Shown one piece after another: positions 26,501-39,735 of a DNA stretch of 64,000 nucleotides. The position numbers were made by a program, and so were the translations under genes. Each line of letters opens with the position of its first letter. Within the stretch, counting starts at the first letter, position 1. Below the pieces are notes generated by a model, which made no database searches, was not told the DNA's origin, and was given only the letters and a program-made list of their open reading frames with translations. Source of the DNA: Dichomitus squalens LYAD-421 SS1 (lineage: Eukaryota; Basidiomycota; Agaricomycetes; Polyporales; Polyporaceae); the NCBI RefSeq assembly GCF_000275845.1, contig NW_006766886.1, positions 1,402,945 through 1,466,944 of the forward strand, written 5' to 3'.

Positions 26501-28433
26501 TCGGGCCCAACGAGATCTACGCGAAGCTGAAGGCGTTCAAGGCGCGGCTGACGGGCGGGGACCCAAAGGCGAAGAAGCTGTATGTTCTTCTTCCACACGA
26601 TTTGGCCGGAGGTTGCACCGTGATTCGATTACGCGTGAACCATTTTTTAGACCCAAGCTGTACTTCGTCAAGGTCGACGTCCAGGCGTGCTTCGATACGA
26701 TCGAGCAGACGAAGCTTCTTGAGATTTTACGAGACCTGCTCTCCGAGGTACTGTTTCCCTCTAGCTGAATGGACGTCGGTCACCGGCTCATGTGTGTCGT
26801 AGGATACATACATGATACAGCGTTACGGCGCCGTCAACAAGGCTGGGGAGAAGTTCCAGAGGAGGTATGTCAAGAAAGCGATGCCGGAAGGTCGGTCTGT
26901 CACACGCTGGGTGGCCGTGCGGAGGACGTTCATTCACTTCCGTCGACAGACGACCATCCCCACTTTCTCGCGTACGCTGCACAGCTCGCGGAGGCGATAC
27001 GCAATACGGTCTTCGTGGATCAGGTTCGCGTTCCGAGATTTTCTTCCTTATCACGGTGCTTCGGACTCCCTGACCCGTCAGTATCGCAGGTGGTGTACCC
27101 GTATGCGCGGAAGCAAGACATCATCGCGCTCCTCGAGGAGCATATCACCGAGAACTTGGTGAAAATCGGGAACGAGTACTACCGGCAAGTGGTCGGCATC
27201 CCCCAGGGCTCGGTGCTGTCAGCTATCCTCTGCTCGTTCTTCTACGGGGACCTGGAGCGCAAGGTGTTCAGGTTCAGCGAAGATCCCGAATGTGTATGCT
27301 CCGGTGGTCTAAGTGACAAATGTATGATCTGCATTGTTGACATTCGCACAGTGTTTTATGCGACTCATCGACGACTGGCTACTGGTTACGACCAACCTGT
27401 CGAAAGCGAACGGGTTCTACGACATGGTGTCCGAGGGTACGCTTAGACCATCAGTCTTCCGCAAACCTCCCCTACAGCCTTATTTCACGCAGGTCATCCG
27501 GAATACGGGTGCTTCATATCGAAGGACAAGAGCCTCATGAACTTCGATCATCCGGAGCTTGTCAACATTGTTGATCCTCGGTCGAAAGGTAATAGCTCCT
27601 CGTTGACCTTTAGGTCTATACTAAGCTCCATTGTGACAGTTTTCCCGTGGTGCGGATACTCCATCAATATGTCAGACTTGTCCGTGACTGTGGACTACGC
27701 GCGGTATCATGATACGTGTGAGTTTCTACGCGCTTCTGCTTGCATTATCAACTACGTGCAGGCAAATTTGAGCTGATCTTGCCCTTAAGACCTACAAGAT
27801 TCGCTGACCGTGGAGTACGGACGTCACCCAGGGGCGGCGTTCGCGCACAAGATGATGCAGTATGTTGCCTGCTACGTCCCCTCGTGCGGGTGCTCAACGA
27901 ATGGCGCTTGCAGACTGGCCAAGTCCAAAAGTCACATCATCTACAATGACGCCGAACTCAACTCCAGAGATGCCATCTACGTCAACATCTACCAGAATTT
28001 CGCCGTTCTCGCCATGAAGATGTACCACTATCTCCGCCAATGGGGGTTAGACGTTTCGAAGGGCCGTGCCTTCATCCTCAGTGCGTATCGTACACGTCAG
28101 GATGGCCATTAGTCACCGGCGGCGGATCCTGACTATGAAACGTTAGGAACCATCCGACAGACCATCCGCTTCTCCTACTCGTCCATTTGCATCAAGGCAG
28201 GACACAAGCTCGCGACACAGCATCGCGCGCGCGTCATCGTCCAGAAGTCGGAAGTGACATGGCTGGGGACCCACGCGTTTCACGCCGTCTTCTCCCGGAA
28301 GCCGCACGCATACGCAGGTCTGCTCAAGTCACTTCAGTTCGACCTCTCGCTCCACAAGTATCGACGCTTTAAGAAGCAATTTCGAGAGGTCATTGCAGAG
28401 GGACTCTCCCCGCTGACCTTGCTGTGCTTCTGA
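23597..28433 (+). CDS. TERT: Telomerase reverse transcriptase
   Basis: Catalytic subunit of telomerase. Many exons (about 18-20); the first are 23597-23854, 23913-24115, 24171-24482, 24550-24653 and 24714-24937; total about 1,050-1,100 residues, normal for fungal TERT. The N-terminal half contains the TEN/RNA-binding region, including WRHRKCKYKMLL and FLFWYFDGFLLPLL just before the T motif, FYVTESAAFRNRLLYFR (about 25948-26000). RT motifs 1 and 2 are FSFVRLLPKETGVRPIVNL; motif A is FVKVDVQACFDTI (catalytic Asp); B' is VGIPQGSVLSAILCSFFYGD; C is FMRLIDDWLLVTT (catalytic Asp-Asp); D includes GCFISKDKSLMN; E is FPWCGYSIN. A C-terminal thumb extension follows, with TGA at 28431-28433. All catalytic residues are intact and I see no in-exon stop. 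Exon limits between about 26080 and 27000 are approximate. Confidence 0.95.
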
Positions 28434-29037
28434 CTGTTTATTTTGAGTACCGCTCATCACCGTTTAGGCGCGCAGCAGTGCCGCGGGCCGCCTCCTCGTC
28501 ACATTTCTCTCATTTGCAACATGACGTGAAATTTGCACAGCCCAGAGATGGCGATAGCTGAATGTACGGTATCCGGGTGTCACTTCGCACTGGGAATACA
28601 ACGGCGCAACTTCTCCGGGAGCTGTTCTGACGGGAGAAATCCATCAGTCGTTGTCACGCGCTTCGGTGAGCATCTCAGAAGGCGTCGTGTACACACGATG
28701 GCCATATCTGTGGTCGTATCTAGCGGGAGACGGAGATTTGCAGTCACACGCTAATGCTTTTCCGGCCGCATTTGTCCCTAACCATGCTGGCATCGTCTTC
28801 GAGAACTTCGCTCGACGCGGTCTTCCCTGGCTACAACTCCTCATCATGTGTTCTACCAAGCCCAACAGGTGGTCTAGGGTGCGGCATGTTGACTCCCGTC
28901 GGCGTCGATAGTAGTTCAGTCATCTCGGCTATGGGTTGCGTCAACTGTAGTCGTTATAAGGATATCCGCTACGCAGACACGTCTCAGGCCTGCACCTCCT
29001 GAGCTTCGGCACGCTTGCGTCGACTTCTATCTCCGTG
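28434..29037. other. intergenic region, promoter of sedolisin C
   Basis: Holds the 3' flank of TERT and the core promoter of sedolisin C. Nothing else seen. Confidence 0.5.
28950..28962 (+). promoter_or_regulatory. TATA-box element upstream of sedolisin C
   Basis: GTCGTTATAAGGA, about 76 bp before the ATG; identical to the element in front of sedolisin A (8668-8680). Confidence 0.65.
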
Positions 29038-31426
29038 ATGGCCTTACCTCGGATGTTCTTTGGTTTAGCCGCACTCGTCACTCTTGTCCTCGCGTCAGGT
29101 TTCTCGTCGGCAGCCATCTACCAGAGATCGGTCCCGCAAGGCTGGTCGCTGCACCGTCGCGCCGACCCCGACGCCCTGCTTCCCCTCAAGTTCAGCCTCG
29201 CCCAGTCCAATCTCCAAAACCTTGAAGCCTACCTACTAGATATTGCCGACCCGACATCGCCTAACTATGGCAAGCACTGGCCCGCTGATAAGGTCACCGA
29301 CACCTTTCGACCTTCGAAGACCACCGTGGACGTTGTGCATTCTTGGCTTGCTGTCGACAACGGGATTAGTTTAGACAATATCCAGCTGAGCCGCAACGGG
29401 GATGCGCTTCACGTCAACGTGACTATTGCCGAGGCCGAACGCATCCTCGGTGCAGAATACAATATCTATCGTCATGGCAAGACAGGCATTGAGCGCGTTG
29501 GATGCCACCAAGGTTACGCCTTGCCTGAGCATGTGTCGAAGCACGTCGACATTGTGTGGCCTACGGTACACTTTGGTAACTCGGTGGTTACCCGGAGGGA
29601 TGCCTCTGCGTCTAGCCTCTTGCATGTCGAGCACGAGTCTGGGGCCACCACACAGCCAATCTCGGTAGGATCAACGGCTGTTTCACGAACACTGTGACAG
29701 CTTCTGATACGTACGACTTTTACAGGAAGCGGAGCTAGAGGCGTCAGGTTGCGACGAAGCGGTCACAATCGAGTGCTTGCGTGACCTGTACCATTTCGAC
29801 TACGAACCTCTTGCCGCCGATAGGAACACTATCGCTGTCGGTTGGTGCTCATATCCCGTTGTGGAGGGGCTTAGCTGACAGCGTGTTGATTCACAGCCGA
29901 GTTTGAAGCAAACATAGTTCAGCCCGCCGACCTAGATCTGTTCTTCCAAACGTATGCCCCCGATAGAGTTGGGCAAGTACCTACTCTGGTCAGCATCGAG
30001 AATGGTTTGTCCATGCCGAGCTTCCAGTCTGTCCTTGGTTCACGTGCGATGACTTTGCAGGAACGAACTCCCCGCCCGGATCTCTGGGGGAAGCTACGTT
30101 AGACTTTGACCTCGTGATGGGTCTCCTCAGTGCCAAGCAGGAGGTCAAGCAATACGCTGTGGGAACCACCAATGCTAATCAGAATCCAGGTAACTTCTCT
30201 TTCCTTGTTTTTCTTCTCGCAAACTGAACCTACTCGCCGTAGTGGACGAACTTCTTGGCGCATTTGATGCTTCGTTCTGTGAGCGGGACGGTGTAAGCGA
30301 CGAAGGTTGATTACAGACTTTTGAGAAACACTGGACATTTGGGCTTACGAGTCACGACGAAACAGACCTTGTTGACTGTGGAGACAAACCTCTGCCCAAT
30401 GTTATATCCATCTCGTACCACTTTTCTCCCGACTACATCGACCCCACTATCACTCCCGTCGTCACAAGGCAATGCACCGAGATTGGCAAGGTACGTCGAC
30501 GTCATACGTGGACATATCCCCTTTACTCAGCCATGCGGCACATTCACAGCTTAGTCTGAGGGGCATCACGTTTGTTGCGTCATCTGGTGACAGCGGGGTT
30601 TCGTACGGAACTGGCCAGCACGGCTGTTTGGTGAATGGTACTCTTGTCAACGGCAACCCCGTTGGGACGTTCATCGGGCAGCTGCCTGCCTCGTGTCCCT
30701 TCGTCACGGCTGTCGGTGCGACGTCAGTGGTACCCGGAAATAGTGTTTGTCCGCATGCTTCTTTGGTCAGGCCGCGCATCTGAACGATCATCTCGTTTCG
30801 TTACTCTTCAGGTGGACGATCCCGAAGAGGCAACGACCGACTTCCCGTCTGGAGGCGGCTTCTCGAACAACTTTGCTCGTCCAAGCTGGCAAGAGGCCCA
30901 GGTCAGCAAGTATCTGTCCAAGTTCGCACCCGACTACGCTCCGGACATCTTCAACAGGTCTGGCAGAGCCTACCCCGACGTTGCAGCTAATGGGTACGTG
31001 TATAACATCATGCCTCGACACGGCTCAGTGGCTGCGGTGATTAAGCGTGCTTTCCTAGGTGGCCCACTGTCGTCGCAACAAACGGAAAATTCTTCCAGTC
31101 AGGCGGTACATCCGCATCCGCGCCCATCTTCGCATCTTTCGTCGCGTCGGTCAACGATGCTCGTATCGCCGCTGGTAAAAGGACGGTGGGCTGGATCAAC
31201 CCCGCGGTACGTCCTACACTCTGCTTGACAGAGATCTATATGGTCAACGCCAACATTCCAGCTGTACTCTCGCGAGTTTGCTCATGTGTACAACGACATA
31301 ACTAACGGGACGAACCCCGGATGCCAGACTGAGGGCTTCCCCGCTGCTCCTGGCTGGGACCCTGTTACCGGACTGGGCACACTGAACTTTCCGCTTCTTC
31401 TGGCAGCGTTCTTGCAGCTTCCGTGA
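29038..31426 (+). CDS. Sedolisin-family (S53) serine-carboxyl peptidase, copy C
   Basis: Third intact secreted S53 peptidase. ATG at 29038 ([20 protein letters not shown]) gives a signal peptide alignable with copy A. Prodomain has [39 protein letters not shown] and [12 protein letters not shown]. Catalytic Glu and Asp lie in EATLDFD (Glu codon 30090-30092, Asp 30102-30104), the oxyanion Asp in SSGDSGVS, and Ser in GGTSASAP (codon 31111-31113). C-terminus [20 protein letters not shown] and [18 protein letters not shown] 31424-31426. Introns occupy the same places as in copy A. It is separated from A by about 20 kb and in the opposite orientation, with TERT and Rpt2 between, so the duplication was not simply tandem or was followed by rearrangement. 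Expected to act at acid pH outside the cell. Confidence 0.94.
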
Positions 31427-32397
31427 CCGGGTGCTGCGTATATGAGCTAGCACTACAGCTGGAAAGTGACTGAGGATCTTGATTTCGGACATCGTGTTGT
31501 TGTAATCATACATATCCAGTGTCGTGGTTTCAGTGAATGCATTGTCAACAACGCGACCATGATCCAGCAGAGCCGCTGCACGCGGGAAGAGACAAATCCA
31601 CCCATAGGTCAACAGACCGTTGAGGGGCGGAAGTCGCAAGGACATGTGTCTAGGTACCTTTGGATGATACGAGCGGACGCCGTTCGTAGACTTCTCTTAC
31701 TGATGGTTGATCTGTTAGACTCTATTACTCGCAATAGACCCGCGCCGCATGGGCCCCAAGTATTCATCCTCGTTTCTCAGCTCTTACGTCAGGTGGACAA
31801 CATTGTCGACTTCTGGTGCTCAAGATGACTGCTGCGAATCAACGAACGACGAGATTAGTCCAGAAGGCGTGCATACATGGGATATACCACTGATACATAT
31901 CCTGCAACAGGCAAAAAGGCTCGAGATGACGAGAAGAGACGGGAGGCGGGACAGGACAGACACGAGCGGAAGGTCGAGCGCGAACGTGAGAACCGTGATC
32001 GGCGCGCGAAGGACAAAATAATACGAACAAACGGACTGACAATGATAGGGGCAAGGAGAGAGGACGAGGAATGCTGTTACAACCCGAGCGCGCGGGACCG
32101 ACTCTTCGTGAGGCATGAACAAAGGAATAGGTATAAAGAGGAGACAGCAACGCAGTGGCCCGGGTGTATGATAATCATACTCGCGAGAGAGGACGACGGA
32201 ATGAACAACAAAGCTGACGGGAAATAAGGAGAGGACATGAAAAGATCGTGTAGATATGGTCGGGGGTAGCACGAGGAGAGGGACAACCAAAACGAGCGTG
32301 GGCGTGATCATGTTCAGAGGCATCAATGACCGAGAGATTGGGGGAATCAAGAATGCGCGAAGGCAAGGGGTAACGGGTGCAGACGAGAGGAATTCGT
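31427..32397. other. convergent intergenic region
   Basis: Between sedolisin C (+) and the RasGAP gene (-). Purine-rich on the plus strand from about 31920 to 32230, likely part of the RasGAP 3' UTR. No gene supported. Confidence 0.5.
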
Positions 32398-35211
32398 TCA
32401 TCGTTTCGTGAAGATCTTGTTGAGGAGACCGAGCACCTTCGGGACGTTGAGCTGCACATACTCAAGGTCCAACAGGTGCTTGTTGTCTTTTTGCTATTCC
32501 CGCAGAAGAAAGACGGTCATGAGCACGAATATATTCAGTACAACGCCGGCGAACATACCTTCTCAAGGAGATCATCGATGTTGAGATCCATCTCCAGGAT
32601 CGCCTTCTCCCGACCCTTATAGTGCAGCGCGATGATGAACGTGCCGGGCGTCGGCGACGTGAAGTTGAAGTAGATGTTCGGCCGCCTGAGACGCGTGAAA
32701 GAGAAGGCTCCGTGAGCGACCGCGCTTCACCGAGAATAGGGCGGGCGCGCTGGACTGACCTGTTGTCGGGCACGTTGCTTTCGACGATGATGCCCTCCTT
32801 CTCGAGCTGCGCGTGCGTGAACCGGTACGGCCCGTGCACGACCGGCTTCGCGGGCTTCTTCTCCTTCCCGCCCACGGTGACGACGCCCACGCCCGTCGAC
32901 TGGCCCTTCTCCTTCGACGCCGTCAGCCGCACGTTCTGCAGGTACGCCTTGTACTGCTCGAGCTGGCCCCGCAGGTAGTTGTTGTGGTCGCAGATCGTCT
33001 TGTACACCGCCTCGAGGCTCTTCGTCTCCAATAGGACCTTCTCGCGCAGGTTGCCGAGGTGGACGAGCTCGGCTGAGACCTCGTCCTGCATGAGCTTGTA
33101 GCCGTCTCCCCGGTCGACAATCTTCTGCTCCTCGAGCTCGCGCAGCATCTCCTTGACCTTGATGCCCTTGCGGACGAGCGTCGCATCCTTGGTCGTCGCG
33201 GCGCGCTCCGCAATCGCGGCGAGGTTGTACGGCCGCTTCTCGGCCAGACCCGGGATCGACCGGATGAGCTGCACGAAGATCGACTTCGCTTCCATGTAGA
33301 GCATGTCGGACGGCGAGACCGAGTCCATGAGGATGTCCTGCACGGGGGTCTCCCACCGGCTGTAGAGGGGCAGCTCGATCGTCCGGTTCTCCTTCCGGGG
33401 AACCTGAGGCGGTGCGGCGCCGAGCTCGTCGGTCAAGATTCGCAGATGTTGCTTGTCATTTGGTGACTACAAAGCGTGCCATTAGCTGCTGTTTGCTGTA
33501 TGCCGTATCGCGCGCACGTACCAAGACTTCGATGTGTTGTAGAATCAGGGAGTGGGTGTTATACAACTCATTCAGAGTAATGTTGATAACGAGATCCTTC
33601 TTCGACAGGGCCATGTACTGGTCCATCTGCACAAGACGGTCAGTGAATGATTCCCGCATACCATGGCAACACACACCTCTAGGGTGTCATAAAAGTCGCC
33701 AACTTCACATAGGTTGTTCAGGAACTGGTTGATCCGCGCCTTGTTGTTCTCTACGAACGGGTTAAGCGTGATCATATATGCCTCCTTGGCGTACGACGGC
33801 TTGTTGGCAAGGTTCTGCAGCATCTTGGCAATCTGCGAGGACGCATGAGATCATGGCTGTCACATAAGCACTAAGTAGACGCTTACCAAGGTCAATGTCC
33901 GTCTGGGATGCTTTGCAGGGACGCCTTCTACAAGCATATATGCTTGTGGCGTGACAATCGCAGGGTTGATGAAGCGAAGGAAGAAGAAACCGCCTATGAG
34001 CGAGCAGATGGCGTAGTCCGTTGCGTCAGGGTACTTCCGCTACACACACGAAACGAGCAGACACAGGGATGCGCAGGCAGGTAAGCATAAGCGCCCTTCG
34101 CGCAGGAATGGAGACCGTTACCACATACCCTGGTCAGGCTGCGAATCTGCTTGCAGATCCACCGGATACCGTATGGGACGCTCTCCAAACTCTCCATGAT
34201 CGTGAGCAAGAACGAATTCGCAATCTCCATGAGCATCGTCAGCCGCGGCGCGATGATGGCCTGCACGTCCGCGTTCGCGGCGGCCACCTCCGGGGCCACT
34301 CCGCGCGGCAGATTGGGCGGGAGGGTTCCTGTCTCCTCCTCGATCTGCTGGATCATCTGCTCGTAGACCTTGACCGGGTTGATCTCCAGGTTGAGGTCTT
34401 TGTGTTCTATGAGGCTGTTGATCCGCTCAGCGAGCACGCTCTTCAGGTAGCTCTGACCTGGGCCGCGGCGGGTGTAAGTGGTCATCATGCGCGAGACGGG
34501 GGTGTTGGCGCGGAGTAGGGAGCCGAACTCGGTCGCGGTTTCGAACTGGGAGGAGAGCACGGACTGGAACATGGTCAGCAGCAAGTGCTCTTCTCGCGAC
34601 TCGTACTGGTTTCCGTAGAGCGTGAACATGACCGTCTGGAGGAGGGTGTCGATCTCGGTCAAAGAGACGAGGCGGCACAGGTTCGCGATATGTCTTGGCT
34701 CGGATTGGAGGAGGAAGAAGAGGTTCGAGTACTGCTGCAGCTTTCGGTCGTCTGGATAGTGGCCCTCAGTCGGGTCGACCTCTTCTAGGTGCTTCTCCAC
34801 CTCGTGTTGCTGCCCTGGAATGAGCGGACGCCGCAATTGTGTAGCGCGTAGAACGCACCTCATCAAGAGCCATTCGATTTTGGATGAGCAAACCGATACG
34901 AGAGTCAAGGAAGCGGACGTCTCGCTCGAGCACGAAGTTGCGCTTCGACTGAGCGGATATCCGCGACTTGAGCTCCCTCAGCCGCTTTTGGGCTTTAGGA
35001 CGGCAGAGAAGGGCGTGAATGGGATGCGCGTGCCAGAGCAAGGCGGTAGTTACATACCGCGGCCCAGCTCATCCTCAACCTCGACGTCCTGCTCGGCGGC
35101 CATGCTAAAAAGCGCGGTGACGCTGTAGCGGTTGGTGTTTCTGTTGGTGAGGCGGCGGGTAGACATGCTGCCCGGGGACTGTGGCGAGGTGGGGTAGTCA
35201 GAGTAGGACAT
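32398..35211 (-). CDS. IQGAP-type Ras GTPase-activating protein (Gap1-like)
   Basis: Negative regulator of Ras, comparable to fission-yeast Gap1. ATG at 35211 ([20 protein letters not shown]), then a coiled-coil segment ([38 protein letters not shown]). The RasGAP domain follows ([50 protein letters not shown] with an Arg at the usual finger position, [31 protein letters not shown] as the FLR motif, [11 protein letters not shown]). The RGCT/IQGAP C-terminal domain ends the protein ([78 protein letters not shown]), stop 32398. No calponin-homology or IQ repeats are present, so it is not a full IQGAP. About ten exons, roughly 780 residues. Confidence 0.92.
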
Positions 35212-36449
35212 GTTGGCGGCTTGGTCGGCGGTACAGGGCGAGTTTGGAGAAGATCGTGCGGATTAGAACACCGGAGAGAGAAGCGAGCGTCACAGGAAAG
35301 CGAAGATAGATAACAAAGGCCAGGTATCGCCTGTGACCCGCTCAGAGCGACTTGATATGGGGGGAGAATATCGTGTGCGAAGACGGGCAGGAGAGTGGGG
35401 AGGGCCCGTAGTGGAGGGGAGAGTTAGAGCGAGAGCGGGAGTGAGAGAAGAACTGAGAAACAACAACACCGGCAAAGGTAAACTGATCTTCTAATAGAGA
35501 CTATAGATCGACTTCACGACAAATCTTACTTCCTTGTTACCGCGCCGAAAAAGGCGTCAATCCCCGCTATCTCTCGTCCGGGCACATTCGCGCAGTCCTG
35601 CTCGTCGTCTACGTTCCACTCCTCGTGCCATCCCCTCGCACGTCGTGAAGGCAGTCCATCAGTATCCCCTGCGCCCGAGCGATACACTGGTTCGTGTCAA
35701 ACATTCTCCTTTCTCAATTCCCCGCATTGCACATGCCTCCAACTCTTCGCTGCCACCACAGATGCCGCAGCTTCTCACAGCCACCCAGCCGTCCGCTTGC
35801 CGCCACAGCGACTCATCGCGCAACTAGGTCTACATAGTTTGGAGTTTGTGTTATGACGACCTTTCCTTCTCACCCAAGTCGAAAGACCCGCTCCCTGGTG
35901 GAACCATGCGCTGGTTCGGGATGTGTGCGCTGAGATGCCGCTGGCAGGGTCACTACTTCCGCAGGCTTCGTTCGTCTGGGACCGCCTCCTAGCTGAGCGC
36001 AGTGATCCCTTGTGTCTCCCTACTTGCTATCTGGCTAGCTCGGTTTCACGGGAAGACCCTTAGAGCTGTTACCGTGCTACACACTCACCGCCATGTGTCA
36101 AGTGTTCACACAGGTGTGCCAGATGATTGACCGTCTTTCAGATACAGACAGCGAAGTCGGAAGCGGTATAGATTACAGATTACCGTTGCCATACTAGGCA
36201 GGCATGCGGTGTCCCGCTCATGCGCTCTTAGATCGGGCTGCGCATATCCTGTGTTGCCTGTGTGCGCTCGGACGGGTATGTCAACACGAACATGCCCAGG
36301 AGTCCATTTCTGCATCGAATATAGGAGGCGCTGTGTCAAGCACACTCGGATGATACTATTACATTCGACGCCTAATCATGTCGCGATGTCTCAGTGACAC
36401 AACAAGTCCTACGGACTACTCAATCACCTCTCGCCTCACACGCACCTTA
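35212..36449. other. intergenic region
   Basis: 1.24 kb: promoter and probably 5' UTR of the RasGAP gene and 3' flank of the aminotransferase. Open frames are short and not convincing. Confidence 0.5.
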
Positions 36450-38582
36450 TCAAACCGACACGTCCTCGCGGGCCTTCAGAATGGTCTCGCGCAGCCGCCT
36501 GAGCGCCTCGTCGACCTGATCCTCGGGAAGCAGGCTGAACGACGCACGGACGTACGTCGTCTTCCGGCCACTCGGGAGAAACACCGTTCCAGGCAGCGCG
36601 AGCACCCCATTCTCCAACGCCTTCGTCCGGATGACCGCCTCCGAGTCCCCCTCGTCCAACCCCGACGCAGCGCCCGTCTTGCCCAGCTGCAGCTTGAACC
36701 TGCAGAAACACATGCATGAGCACCCAGATACAGCGCGTTCCGTCCCCTGACGGCACGGGCTCGAGGCCGAGTCTCGGACCCTGCTGGCTCCCGACGCCAG
36801 CCCGTCCTCCGCGAACGTGACTGGATACTCGATACAGCGCTCGGACCGCAGCGGCACGTTACGCACCAGAAAAACATGCCCGCCTCGGGGACGTTCCACT
36901 CGGCGAGCCCGTCGAGGTGCTTGCGCATCAGCCGCTCGAACACGTCCCGTTTCGCGCGGTAGAACTCCGCGACGCGGTCGACGTGCGCCCGCAGCTTCTC
37001 GTACCCCCAAACCTGTAGCATGCGCAGCGAGAGCACTTGCGTGAACGACGGCGGTTGCAGGTTCGAGTTCATCGTCTGTACGCGTGTGTTGCGGGGTGGG
37101 GCGTCGGTCGAGCGTGGCGCAGCGATCCATGCCGAGATTTGTCCAGAGTCAAGTTCGTGTCGGCATCAGTATCAGTGTCAGGCGGATATAGTGTGACTCG
37201 CACAATGCGGACGTACGTGCATGACGACGGCATCGATGATGGGCTGTGGGGCGGAGATGAAGCCGATCCGCATACCAGACGACAGGACCTTTGACAGGCT
37301 GTCGAAGCGGACGACGCGCCCGACCTCGGGCTGGTCGCGTTCGAGCGTGAAGTACGAGGGCGGGCGCGGGGCGCTGCCAAAGTATAGGTAGTAATATGGG
37401 TCATCTGTTCGCGCGAAGGTCCATCAACACTTATGGTTACTAGCAAAGGCAAGACAGAAATGGGCGCATACGCACCTTCGAGGATTAGGAAATTGTGCTT
37501 CCGGGCAAGCTCTAAGACCTCGAGACGCCGCTCGACCGTCGAGGTTACCCCGGTGGGGTTACAGCCGTACTATTCCCACCTGCAATCAGCACCGTGCCCC
37601 ACTGCGTGACAGTCGATCGGCTCAAACGCACTGGGACGGTATACAGGACTTTCGGTTTCGGCTTGTCCCGCGGCCAGCTATCCAGCGTCTCCCGCAGACC
37701 CTGCGCGTCGATACCGTACTGGTCTGTTTGAACCTCTGCAAACAATCGCGGACAAGACGTCCGTCTGTAAGAATGCGTCCGGGGTCCCACGACCAAGCGC
37801 GTCGGAAACTTACCCATCATCTCACCTCCCGCGGAGTGGAACATCGGAATGACACCGCTGTGAAGGTGTGCGGGATGTGGTTAACTGGCTGCGACCACAC
37901 ATTCGGAGGTCGGAACGTACGCATAGACGGGTGCTTCGATCAATACGACGTCTCCAGGGTTCACCAGCGCGTTCACAGCCTGCAGGCATATTCGCCATCG
38001 TTAGCTTGCCAGAACATCGGCGTCACATCGAGACCCTAGCGTCCCTGAAGCAGATACCTTGTAGATCAGGTCGGACGACCCGGTGCCAAACGCGAGATCC
38101 CAGCCTTCGCCACGCTTGCGGCCATGGCTGTACTCCTGCAAGCCTATCAGCCATTCGAGGAAACCCGGGATGCCCTTGCTCCCGCTGTACTGCAGGCTGC
38201 GCGAGAGCTCGGCCTCGGTGAGCGACACGGGGACCTCGTCGTTCGTGGCCGGGTCGCGCAGCGTAAACTGCAGGGACGTGATCGGGAACGTGTCTGCGTT
38301 TGGTTTCCCTGCGAGGAGAGAGATCACGCCTGGACGATCTTCGAGTGGCAGCAGAACACGGACTAGATATGGATACAAGTTTGTGTACATTGAGATCAAA
38401 ATAGCAGCTGTGATGGCGGGCGATGGGTACTCACTCGGATCCTCTATCCGGCGCTTCGAGGAATCTGAGATGAACGACTCGTAAAAGGAGCTCGAGAGAA
38501 CTCGTGATGATATCGGGCTCTGTTCTGGGTGCTGGACCTCATTCTGCGATAAGCCATTTGGCGCATCGAAGTCGTCAGCCAT
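36450..38582 (-). CDS. Class I/II PLP aminotransferase, ARO8/AADAT type
   Basis: Fold-type I aminotransferase of the aromatic/2-aminoadipate (kynurenine) group, transferring amino groups to 2-oxoglutarate in aromatic amino acid and lysine metabolism. ATG at 38582 (MADDFDAPNG). After the first intron the frame joins as RRIEDPIRVLLPLEDRPGVI, then SLLAGKPNADTFP, LSRSLQYSGSKGIPGFLEWL and FGTGSSDLIYK. Downstream exons contain DQYGIDAQGL, YGCNPTGVTS, HNFLILEDDPYYYL (the PLP-pairing Asp), FDSLSKVLSSGMRIGF (the PLP lysine, about 37290-37320), EAGMFFW and VRASFSLLPEDQVDEALRRL. Stop 36450. About eight exons and close to 460 residues, normal for the family. Substrate preference cannot be read from sequence. 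Reading frame continues upstream of the chosen start without family similarity. Confidence 0.9.
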
Positions 38583-39735
38583 TGCACAGCGAGGCACCGA
38601 AGTCCGAGAGCTGTACGGAGTTGGGAACACAGGAAGATGGGAAGGAGCGGGTGGCCACCGACCTCTGGTCCTTATCAGCCTCTTGATACTATAGCCGAAC
38701 GCGTAGAGAATGAGTAATGAACAGGGTGAGTCATTTTGAGCCTCAGCGCTGGGCATCCATGCTATTGGACTCGTCGAGCATGCTTCAGAAGGAGCGCTAA
38801 GACCAGCGGTCGGCGTACTGCCGATCCTCACCAGAGCCGACGGTACGGCTATGCCGGATAATTTTCAATGCGCAAGAACCACTCGTCATGTGTGAGATGT
38901 CTGACCGCTGTGAATTCATATAGCAAGTGCTGACAATAGAGAACAGCTATCGCCGATTCAGAGCGACGTCCTCTTGGCGGAGGAACTCACTTGATGGTTA
39001 GGCACCCAAAACAACGTAAGCAGACGAGGACATGCGCGCAGGGTGCGTTCGTCAAGCTCGCAGACGACAGAGTCCGGGAATGCAGCGGACAAGGCAACGT
39101 GGCAGGTCGCCTGTCCTAGGCTTGACGACTCTGCTACCAGTATACGTTCGTGAGGCCTTGCGAAAAAGAAGCTGTGGTCGCCGCCACCAGACCTACGGGA
39201 TTTGTTATGGTATCTCAATAGTAAGAATATTCGCATTGAATCCGAAGGTGGCCGAGCGATTCCTTCTACGGTGAGTTATTTGGCAACCAGGAGGAAGTTC
39301 AATGCGAGGAGTCCAGCGCACACACGCTGTGGTAATGATACGCACCTACGTACTCGCCGTTGCATTGTGTTCCACTGAAGCTCATAGCAAGATTCGGCAT
39401 GTGCACATTGTGCTGAAAACTCTCGCCAGGCCTTAAGGTTGGACGTCGACTGTTCTGAGAGGCACCTCAATTTCGTGACTATAGTGGCTCAGATACCTGA
39501 CTGTGCCATGTTGATGAGAAGCGGTCGCAAGTTGCTGAGGCACGGAGAAAAGGTAGTAGTTCGGCACAGACGCGGCAGCCGCCCAAACGCAGGAGGCGTC
39601 GCTCGCACGTGAGGAACTTTGTGTGGCCGTATTTGGCGGAAGGCTGTAGTACTGGCAAACTTTATTTTTGAGATCCACAGACTCTTCCGCTCGCCGGCAG
39701 CGTCAAGACATCAATCCTCAAGACTATCCTCAAGA
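38583..39735. other. divergent promoter region
   Basis: 1.15 kb between the aminotransferase (-) and uL4 (+). A minus-strand frame at 38958-39236 (with SSLGQATCHVALSAAFPDSV) has some coding look but no start, partner exon or known family; I leave it unassigned. Confidence 0.45.

Noticed and set aside
38001..38831. Upstream start of the aminotransferase at 38831
   Set aside because: The additional 83 residues lack family similarity; the ATG at 38582 fits the usual length.
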